A stretch of 7,268 nt of DNA from Desulfovibrio sp. Lineage in GTDB: Bacteria > Desulfobacterota > Desulfovibrionia > Desulfovibrionales > Desulfovibrionaceae. The notes beneath the pieces are model-generated. The model worked only from the letters and a program-made list of their open reading frames with translations, ran no database searches and was not told where the DNA came from. The stretch spans positions 1-7,268 of the forward strand of contig DQED01000100.1 of assembly GCA_003525525.1 (NCBI GenBank). Reading direction: 5' to 3'. The position numbers and the translations under genes were made by a program. Shown here piece after piece: positions 1 to 4,425 of the stretch (positions are counted from its first letter, which is position 1; each line of letters begins with the position of its first letter).

Positions 1-20
1 ATGTCGTGAGGCATGGGGGC

Positions 21-60
21 GGCCCACTGACCGCTGACACACCTGGGGGCCTTTTTGTTT
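21..60 (+). terminator. Possible weak intrinsic terminator upstream of the rha-like gene
   Basis: GGCCCA at 21-26 can pair with TGGG plus GGCC-type bases at 44-51, leaving a two-base bulge and a loop of about 17 bases. A T-rich run (TTTTTGTTT, 52-60) follows directly. A TGA at 7-9 could end an upstream gene lying mostly outside the window. The stem is short and bulged, so this is only a candidate for the end of the preceding transcript. Confidence 0.3.
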
Positions 61-94
61 GTCAGGCAGGAAGGCCCGGAACGTCAAAATCAGT

Positions 95-99
95 GGAGG
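95..99 (+). promoter_or_regulatory. Ribosome binding site fixing the start of the rha-like gene
   Basis: GGAGG at 95-99 lies five bases before ATG at 105. This favours 105 over the upstream in-frame ATG at 12 or further upstream codons, which would run translation through the possible terminator. A second in-frame ATG at 111 is eleven bases from the same site and is less likely. Confidence 0.75.
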
Positions 100-104
100 C
101 CTTC

Positions 105-749
105 ATGTCTATGTCCCATCCTCTCAATCTTCCTGTGTCCATTGAGTTTTTGTCCGATGAACGTCCGGCCGTTCGCTCGTTGGAATTGGCCAGACATTTC
201 GGTCTCCAACACAAGCATGTGCTGCGGGATATTGAGGTGCTGCGGAAAAAGCTTCCCACGGCATTCGCTGGGTCCAATTTTGGGCCGAGTGAATATCAGG
301 ATTCTACCGGCCGCACCTTGCCTTGCTTCCTCCTCACCCGCGACGCCTTCAGCCTGCTCGTTATGGGCTGGAACTCCTCTCGGGCGATCGAATGGAAGCT
401 CAAGTACATTCAGGCCTTCAATGCGCTGGAGGCGGCGGCGCTGGCCAATGCGCGTGCCGAGGCACTGGCAGAAGGGGCGCGGGCGTGGTTGGAGCTGCCG
501 GCCGGCACCCGGGCCTGGCTGCCCCAGGCGCTCGACTACCATGCCAAGGGCCTGAACACCGAGGAGATCGGCAAGCTGCTCGACCTCACGGGGTCGGCCG
601 TGGCCAAGGCCCTGCAACAGGCCCGGGCGTGCGGCATGATCGAGGCCAAGCCCGCGTCGACGCGTCGGCGTCGCCAAATCGGCCAGGGCCGCCGCCGCAA
701 GGCTTCCGCCGCCACACAACCCGGCCAGGACGCCCGCGAGGCACGGTAA
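105..749 (+). CDS. Rha-family phage regulatory protein
   Basis: A 214-residue cytoplasmic, probably DNA-binding regulator of the Rha (pRha) family, known from lambdoid and other temperate phages, where it affects phage growth control. The Rha domain spans about residues 15-110. It has an N-terminal helix pair (SLELARHFGLQHKHVLRDI), the middle pattern F-x5-Y-x-D-x2-GR-x2-P, then the hallmark LTRDAFSLLVMGW and a W-K-x-YI-x-AFN helix. A second helix-turn-helix-like stretch (GLNTEEIGKLLDLTGSAVAK) lies near residues 149-168, and the protein ends in an Arg/Lys-rich tail. The start at ATG 105 is chosen from the GGAGG site. The gene ends in TAATG, so it is coupled to the next small gene. In Mu this position, just before the lysis genes, is held by the activators Mor or C; Rha may fill a regulatory slot here, but that is inference. 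The N-terminal half looks more AT-rich than the downstream genes. Confidence 0.87.
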   Translation: MSMSHPLNLPVSIEFLSDERPAVRSLELARHFGLQHKHVLRDIEVLRKKLPTAFAGSNFGPSEYQDSTGRTLPCFLLTRDAFSLLVMGWNSSRAIEWKLKYIQAFNALEAAALANARAEALAEGARAWLELPAGTRAWLPQALDYHAKGLNTEEIGKLLDLTGSAVAKALQQARACGMIEAKPASTRRRRQIGQGRRRKASAATQPGQDAREAR

Positions 750-949
750 TGTGCGCCCTGACCGAGGACGCCACCCCGGCCGACATCCTGGACCGTTGTC
801 GCGCCATGGCCAGCTTCCTGGTGGAAACCTTAGGCGAAAGCGGCGGCTTTGACGGTTCGACGACCTTGTCGCCGCGCGCCGCCAACGGCTTGTGCCTGAT
901 CCTGCTGGACATGGACGCGGCCCTGGCCGAAGCGGCCGAACGGCTTTAG
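749..949 (+). CDS. Small uncharacterised phage protein (66 aa)
   Basis: I do not recognise this gene as a named family. The 66-residue product is acidic and probably all-helical: a helix at about 10-28, a short linker with Gly and Ser, and a Leu/Ala-rich helix at about 41-66. The LSPRAANGLCLILLDMDAAL segment has the look of small helical phage accessory proteins. There are no membrane segments and no recognisable catalytic motif. The ATG shares its A with the TAA stop of the upstream Rha gene (TAATG, 747-751), and GAGG at 738-741 sits seven bases before it, so it is probably translationally coupled to Rha. The strong terminator 14 bases after the stop makes it the last gene of that unit. A partner or modulator of Rha is possible but unsupported beyond linkage. 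Confidence 0.7.
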   Translation: MCALTEDATPADILDRCRAMASFLVETLGESGGFDGSTTLSPRAANGLCLILLDMDAALAEAAERL

Positions 950-962
950 CCCTGCATCCCCG

Positions 963-999
963 CGCCGGGGCGGTCTTCGGGCCGCCCCGGCGTTTTTTT
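963..999 (+). terminator. Strong intrinsic terminator with cTTCGg tetraloop
   Basis: An eleven-base perfect stem (CGCCGGGGCGG at 963-973 with CCGCCCCGGCG at 982-992) is extended inward by a T-G wobble and a C-G pair that closes a TTCG loop at 976-979. Seven T residues (993-999) follow at once. The C(UUCG)G loop is an established extra-stable RNA tetraloop. It separates the Rha unit from the lysis and head genes. Confidence 0.95.
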
Positions 1000-1080
1000 C
1001 TTTCCGCCCCCGTCCGTTCCGCTCTCCTGCCTCTTCAAGCCGCACGGTAGACAGCGACATCCCACGCCGAGGAGGCGCAC
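1000..1080 (+). other. Leader of the lysis/head operon; no promoter recognised
   Basis: Between the terminator and the next gene are 81 bases that should contain a promoter if the terminator is efficient. I see no convincing -35/-10 pair for the housekeeping sigma factor. Mu late promoters are activator-dependent with poor -35 elements, so an activated promoter here would be consistent with the family. GAGGAGG at 1069-1075 is a strong ribosome binding site five bases before ATG 1081. Confidence 0.4.
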
Positions 1081-1473
1081 ATGAAATGGTTGTCGTTGTG
1101 CATGGTGTTGGTCCTGCTGCTGGTTGCTCTGCTCTGGCTCCACATGAAACACAAACTGCATGAGTTGGGCCGGGCCGCCGGCGACCAGGCCGTGGTGGTC
1201 CAGGTCTTAAACGGCGGAACGCTCATTGTTGTCGTGCCCGTGCTCGTGGAGCTCGACGGTGTGACCGCGCCCGATCCCGACGACGCCGACCTCAATACGC
1301 AGGCTCTGGGGGAGCTGGCCCGGAACTGGCTGACCGACCGTCTGTCGGCCGGCAGCGTCGTGACACTGCGGGGCGGCCATACCGAATTCCGCCGCCGATC
1401 CACTGTGGAGGATGCCTTCGGCGACGTGGGGGCCGAGATGTTGCGCCGCGGCTTGGTGCAGGCTTCCAAATGA
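1081..1473 (+). CDS. Membrane-anchored, degenerate staphylococcal nuclease-fold protein
   Basis: A 130-residue protein with one hydrophobic segment at about 3-21 and no clear signal-peptidase site, so probably membrane-anchored. Residues 37-126 follow the staphylococcal nuclease (SNc/thermonuclease) pattern: VVQVLNGGTL in place of V-x-DGDT, VELDGVTAPD in place of the vRLxGIdaPE strand, a helix (LGELARNWLTDRL), a GSVVTL strand, and a closing DVGAEMLRRGLV in place of the dvN-x2-LL-x2-Gla helix. By position, catalytic Arg35, Asp40, Glu43 and metal-binding Asp21 of the Staphylococcus enzyme become Glu57, Thr62, Asp65 and Gly46. Nuclease activity is therefore doubtful. GAGGAGG lies five bases before the ATG. 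It is the first gene after the strong terminator and lies upstream of the endolysin, so a role in lysis, envelope function or exclusion is possible. The fold assignment is by eye from motif spacing; the role is unknown. Confidence 0.72.
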   Translation: MKWLSLCMVLVLLLVALLWLHMKHKLHELGRAAGDQAVVVQVLNGGTLIVVVPVLVELDGVTAPDPDDADLNTQALGELARNWLTDRLSAGSVVTLRGGHTEFRRRSTVEDAFGDVGAEMLRRGLVQASK

Positions 1474-1527
1474 CCCTTCGCAAAATTGTGTCCGCGTCCG
1501 TCCGTGCCGTGCCGGCCATGCGGTATC

Positions 1528-1576
1528 GGCTGGTTTATGGTCCGCCCAGTTTTTGGGGTGTGGGCATAGGCCAGCC
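1528..1576 (+). repeat. Nested inverted repeat in the gap before the endolysin
   Basis: GGCTGG (1528-1533) is exactly complementary to CCAGCC (1571-1576). Inside it, GCCCA (1544-1548) is exactly complementary to TGGGC (1561-1565). The RNA could form a two-tier stem-loop with a 10/5-base internal loop, ending five bases before the AAGGAGG site. No T-run follows, so it is not a normal terminator. It could shape translation or processing of the endolysin message. Confidence 0.45.
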
Positions 1577-1581
1577 CCCGC

Positions 1582-1588
1582 AAGGAGG
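1582..1588 (+). promoter_or_regulatory. Consensus ribosome binding site fixing the endolysin start
   Basis: AAGGAGG lies five bases before ATG 1594. The GTG at 1588 is in frame but overlaps this site, so 1594 is the supported start and the frame's earlier GTG is part of the ribosome binding site. Confidence 0.88.
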
Positions 1589-1593
1589 TGCGC

Positions 1594-2538
1594 ATGGGTT
1601 TCGTTTTCGGCACGCGGTCGCGATCCGCTCTTGCGGCCTGCCATCTGGCGTTGCGGGTCGTTGCGTCCCGGGCTCTGGAGCTTTCGCCGATCGATTTCAC
1701 GGTCACGGCGGGCAACGGCCTTTCCCTGGCCGTAGCGCCCTATCCGGCCAGCTCCTCGGCCTCGAAATTCCAGGCCATTGCGAGGGCATTCCGGCAGGCG
1801 GCCCAGGAAGCGGGCGTCCCTCTCCGTTGGAGCGGCGATTTCCACTTCTTTGCCGACCTCACCCATTTTGAGATCGACGCGCCCGCCACAACCTCCGCTC
1901 CTGCCGCGGAGCCGGTGGCGACCGGGAAAACGGATGGCTCGTCGCTGACGCCGGCGCTTCGTGCCGAATACGAAAGTCTCTTCGCCAGCGCCGCCATCCG
2001 GCCGGAGCGCCAGACCATCGTTTCGGCCACGGCCCAACGCATGGCCGACACCAGCCTTTGGCCGCGCTATGTCGCTGTCGCCGACTCGATCGGCGTCCCG
2101 CCCCACTTGGTCGCCCTGATCCACGCCATGGAATCCGGCCTGTCGTTCTCCGGGCACCTGCACAACGGCGATTCCCTGGAAGCCCGTACCGTTCATGTTC
2201 CGAAAGGACGGCCTCTCGTCGGCAAGCCGCCGTTTAGCTGGGAGGAAAGCGCCTGTGACGCGTTACTTCTGCATAAGCTCGACGCCTGGGGTGACTGGTC
2301 CCTTGCTGGCCTCGCCTACGTCCTGGAACGGTACAACGGCTTCGGCTACCGCCGGCATGGCAATGTGAGCCCCTACCTCTGGTCCTTCACCACGGCCTAC
2401 ACGCGGGGAAAATATGTCTCGGACGGTCACTTCGACCCGCAGGCCGTCAGTCAGCAGGCCGGGGCGATGGCGCTCCTTCGAGGGCTGGCCGGATGCGGCA
2501 AAGCATACCCGTGGCTGCCGGGCGGCAGCGCGTCATGA
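1594..2538 (+). CDS. Two-domain endolysin: degenerate M15 peptidase domain plus lysozyme-like C-terminal domain
   Basis: A 314-residue protein with no signal peptide or membrane segment, so like most endolysins it would need a holin to reach the wall. Residues 2-95 follow phage M15 (VanY/T5-type L-Ala-D-Glu) peptidases: the FGTRS start, a SPIDFTVTAG strand, APY, a helix with AAQEAGVPLRW, and the closing THFEID with His91. About 25 residues of the usual domain are missing after Gly42, including the S-x-H-x6-D zinc motif, so two of three metal ligands are absent. Residues 96-120 are an Ala/Thr/Pro-rich linker. Residues about 155-300 form a second domain with HAMESGLSF (Glu180 a candidate catalytic acid), HLHNGD, PPFSWEESACDALL, ERYNGFGYR, SPYLWSFT and GKYVSDGHF. 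I recall this pattern from lysozyme-like proteins of phages and cyanobacteria, but cannot confirm the family. The wall-cutting activity probably rests on this second domain. Confidence 0.8.
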   Translation: MGFVFGTRSRSALAACHLALRVVASRALELSPIDFTVTAGNGLSLAVAPYPASSSASKFQAIARAFRQAAQEAGVPLRWSGDFHFFADLTHFEIDAPATTSAPAAEPVATGKTDGSSLTPALRAEYESLFASAAIRPERQTIVSATAQRMADTSLWPRYVAVADSIGVPPHLVALIHAMESGLSFSGHLHNGDSLEARTVHVPKGRPLVGKPPFSWEESACDALLLHKLDAWGDWSLAGLAYVLERYNGFGYRRHGNVSPYLWSFTTAYTRGKYVSDGHFDPQAVSQQAGAMALLRGLAGCGKAYPWLPGGSAS

Positions 2539-2702
2539 CCATCATTGAGGCCGAGCAAAAAGGGGAATGTCTCGGCTGTATTTTTCGGTTGGCCGGAGCA
2601 AGCCCTCACTGCTGCATGGGGACGCGCCTGGGAGAAACGGAATGCCCGGGAAAATGTGACCCGGACACGCAGCACCAAAAGGAAAAGGAGCAAGACGTAT
2701 GA
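2535..2702 (+). CDS. Small cysteine-rich protein (55 aa), probable metal binder
   Basis: I recognise no family. The 55-residue product has six cysteines (12, 15, 26, 27, 37, 41) and His25, in the order C-x2-C, then HCC, then C-x3-C (CPGKC), followed by a charged Lys/Glu/Gln tail. This suggests a small zinc-binding knuckle or a disulphide-rich fold. It has no membrane segment or signal peptide, which favours metal binding in the cytoplasm. It starts in an ATGA overlap with the endolysin stop (2535-2538) and ends in an ATGA overlap with the next gene (2699-2702), so all three are probably translationally coupled. It has no strong ribosome binding site of its own. The double overlap, the even spacing of cysteines and the lack of a competing frame argue that it is a real gene and not a gap. 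Confidence 0.68.
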   Translation: MTIIEAEQKGECLGCIFRLAGASPHCCMGTRLGETECPGKCDPDTQHQKEKEQDV

Positions 2703-3142
2703 CGGAAGCGCAAACCCAACCGCAGGCGCAGCCGGCCACCCCGGCCACCACACGTTCGGCTATCACGCCGGACGACGTGGAATCGGCCCTGGCCATCCTG
2801 GGCGAGGTCGCCAAAACCTTTGCCGTCCCGGCCGATCTTGCGCCGCAAACCGCGCCCCTGCCGCAGACGGCGCAGGCGCAGATCGCGCCGGCCGCGGGAA
2901 CGCTCGGCGAGTATGCCGGCCGTCTCGAAGCAATCGGCACCGCGTTGACGGTTTCGCCCGCCGTGCGGGAATCGCGTCTCAAGTCCAGCCGGTTGTGGAC
3001 CATGATCGGCACGGTGGCCACCCTGGTTTCCCAGCATCCGCTGGGCTTCGAGCTTTCGCCCGTCACCCAGGTGTGCATCGTGGGCGTGGCCGCCATCTAC
3101 ATCGCCGCCCGCAGCCTCAAGGGCGAAACCACCGGAGCGTGA
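2699..3142 (+). CDS. Holin-like membrane protein
   Basis: A 147-residue protein with a polar, Pro/Gln/Ala-rich first part (1-65, including two QPQAQP/PATPAT-like low-complexity stretches), a helical middle (66-95) and two hydrophobic segments near 98-112 and 122-139, joined by a short HPLGFELSP turn. The C-terminus (ARSLKGETTGA) is short and mildly basic. The two-helix hairpin after SRLWTMIG resembles C-terminal halves of phage holin-like proteins, and the gene follows the endolysin, so pore formation for endolysin release is a fair guess. The long soluble N-terminus is unusual for a holin. AAGGAG at 2685-2690 precedes the ATG by eight bases, and the start overlaps the previous stop as ATGA. 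An alternative is a structural membrane-associated protein. Confidence 0.7.
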   Translation: MTEAQTQPQAQPATPATTRSAITPDDVESALAILGEVAKTFAVPADLAPQTAPLPQTAQAQIAPAAGTLGEYAGRLEAIGTALTVSPAVRESRLKSSRLWTMIGTVATLVSQHPLGFELSPVTQVCIVGVAAIYIAARSLKGETTGA

Positions 3143-3146
3143 TGCC

Positions 3147-3557
3147 ATGGACCAACCGCTGGCGGCGACCCTCCTGAAAATCCTGTCGGCCATGGACGCG
3201 GGCTCGCTCTCGTTTCTGGTGGCCCTGGTCACGCTCACCCCCATGGGTCTTGTGCTCCTCATCGTGGTCTTTTGGCTGATCGAGGACCGCCGCCGGCGCG
3301 CCGACCTGTCGCGCTACCAGAAGGACATGGACCGGATTCTCAAGGCCTATGGCGACGATCTGCGCGTGGTGACCGGCTACTACAAGGATAACGTCAAGCT
3401 GGTGGAGTCCTACGAGTCCTTGGCTCAAAGTCTCCACGATCAAGTCGTCCTCAATACCCAGATAATGCAGCGTCTCACTGATGCCATTTGCAGCAATCAA
3501 TATTGCCCGCTGGCTCGAATCAACAAAGGGGATAGCCCCATGAAGGGGACCTATTAA
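3147..3557 (+). CDS. Single-span membrane protein with cytoplasmic coiled coil
   Basis: A 136-residue protein of no family I can name. One long hydrophobic stretch spans about 21-45 and is followed at once by EDRRRR. A charged helical region then runs to about 115 with heptad-like spacing (DMDRILKAY, LVESYESLAQSL). By the positive-inside rule the Arg cluster places the C-terminal helix in the cytoplasm, which argues against an Rz-type spanin, whose coiled coil is periplasmic. In Mu, several small genes (23-26) sit here between lys and the terminase; this is a positional counterpart and could resemble the DUF2730-type proteins. GGAG at 3134-3137 precedes the ATG by nine bases. The last third is visibly more AT-rich than its surroundings and carries a C-x4-C pair (residues 115-120). 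Confidence 0.72.
   Translation: MDQPLAATLLKILSAMDAGSLSFLVALVTLTPMGLVLLIVVFWLIEDRRRRADLSRYQKDMDRILKAYGDDLRVVTGYYKDNVKLVESYESLAQSLHDQVVLNTQIMQRLTDAICSNQYCPLARINKGDSPMKGTY
3528..3549 (+). promoter_or_regulatory. Alternating G4/C4/G4 block over the next gene's ribosome binding site
   Basis: GGGG (3528-3531), CCCC (3536-3539) and GGGG (3545-3548) are separated by four and five bases. The C4 can pair with either G4. The second G4 lies in AAGGGGA (3543-3549), the ribosome binding site eight bases before ATG 3558. Pairing with the second block would hide the site, and ribosomes finishing the upstream gene would open it. The helices are only four base pairs, so the effect may be small. Confidence 0.35.
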
Positions 3558-3803
3558 ATGGACCTGGAACGCGCGGCCATGGTCGGCCAGAAGACCGAAA
3601 AAGAGCTCACGGCCAAGGGCCTGGCCATCCGGGCCAGCGGCCTGCGGGATTCGCTGCGGCTGCTCCTGCTGCCCACCATGCCGGTGGAGGCGCTGGAAGA
3701 CGAACGGATCGCCGGCCAGGCCATGGACTTGGCCCAGACGCTGATCGAACTGCGGGCGGTGCGCGCCGAGATCGCGGTCGTCAACAAGCATCTGGGGGCT
3801 TGA
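3558..3803 (+). CDS. Small helical phage protein (81 aa)
   Basis: An 81-residue, probably all-helical cytoplasmic protein. Charged helices lie at about 1-37 (EKELTAKGLAIRASGLRDSL) and 43-78 (LEDERIAGQAMDLAQTLIEL and onward), broken by LLPTMPVE. Heptad spacing of Leu, Ile and Ala suggests a coiled-coil dimer or a partner-binding helix pair. I do not recognise a named family; by order it corresponds to the small genes just before the Mu small terminase (around gp26). The ATG follows the upstream TAA directly (TAAATG), with AAGGGGA eight bases before it. The next gene begins four bases after its TGA, so it is part of the same operon as the terminase. Confidence 0.72.
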   Translation: MDLERAAMVGQKTEKELTAKGLAIRASGLRDSLRLLLLPTMPVEALEDERIAGQAMDLAQTLIELRAVRAEIAVVNKHLGA

Positions 3804-3807
3804 TCCC

Positions 3808-4425
3808 ATGCTCACCTTGGCCGGCCGTCGGGAGCATCCCATGGAGACCGTGGAGCGCGCCGAGGAGCTTTGGTGCGTGGACGGCCTGACCCTGGAGGCC
3901 GTGGCCACGCGCACCGGCGTGGCCACCTCGACGCTCAAACGCTGGGGAGAGCGCTACGGCTGGAAGGCCAAGCGCGACGAGATACGCAAGGCGCTGGCAT
4001 CCATCCGCAAGGATACCATCAAGCTCCGCGCCAAGCTCATCGAAAATTGCCTGAACTCCATGCAGGCCATGGACGCCTTTGCCGTGGCCAAAATGGAAGA
4101 GATGGCCCTCAAGGCGGCCGAACTGGCCGACAAGCGGGCCGATGCCTTGCCGGCGACGGCCCCGCCCATGCGCGAGATCGCCACCGAGGCCGACGCCGTG
4201 GCCGCCTTGGAAGAGGCCGTGGGCCTGCGGCTCAACACCATGCTGGCCAGCCCGGACAAGGTGACACTGGCCGCCTTGCGCGAGGTCAAGCAGGTGCTGG
4301 ACCTGCTCAAGGACATGCGGGCCGCCGCCGGCGCGGCCGCCAAGGACGGAGCCGCGAACCTGGAAGGCGGCATAACCGCCGCCACGGCCGAGCGTATCCG
4401 TGAGCTCCTCGGGGGACAGGAATGA
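3808..4425 (+). CDS. Probable terminase small subunit with N-terminal HTH
   Basis: A 205-residue protein. Residues 12-55 form a helix-turn-helix of the kind found in phage small terminases: VERAEELWCVDGLTLEAVA, then TGVATSTLKRWGERYGWKAK. The rest is mainly charged and Ala-rich helix (56-190), suitable for oligomerisation and contact with the large subunit. In packaging, the small subunit binds phage DNA and delivers it to the ATPase. It directly precedes and overlaps the large terminase (ATGA, 4422-4425), the standard place (Mu gp27 position). The start is uncertain: ATG 3808 has a weak GGGGG site, whereas ATG 3841 has GGGAG at six bases. I keep 3808 because the REHPMET stretch resembles the HP-x-ET opening seen in related phage HTH proteins. 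Starting at 3841 would give 194 residues. It could be DUF1804-like rather than DUF3486-like. Confidence 0.75.
   Translation: MLTLAGRREHPMETVERAEELWCVDGLTLEAVATRTGVATSTLKRWGERYGWKAKRDEIRKALASIRKDTIKLRAKLIENCLNSMQAMDAFAVAKMEEMALKAAELADKRADALPATAPPMREIATEADAVAALEEAVGLRLNTMLASPDKVTLAALREVKQVLDLLKDMRAAAGAAAKDGAANLEGGITAATAERIRELLGGQE

Noticed and set aside
59..90. TTGTCA at 59-64 as a -35 box with CAAAAT at 85-90 as a -10 box for the rha-like gene
   Set aside because: The spacing is 20 bases and the -10 match is poor, so it is not better than chance.
1594..1670. LAAC near the endolysin N-terminus as a lipoprotein signal
   Set aside because: The residues before it are Arg/Ser-rich (GTRSRSA), not a hydrophobic signal core, and the stretch fits the M15 domain pattern.
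1470..1871. A 133-codon frame starting in an ATGA overlap with the nuclease-like gene and running out of frame into the endolysin gene, a possible embedded lysis gene
   Set aside because: No ribosome binding site of note, no membrane segment or lipobox, and most of it lies under the well-supported endolysin frame with Gly/Arg/Pro-rich composition typical of a GC-rich shadow.
2545..3177. A 210-codon frame overlapping the cysteine-rich and holin-like genes
   Set aside because: It is Gly/Arg/His-rich and without domain features, and the coupled ATGA frames explain the same DNA better.
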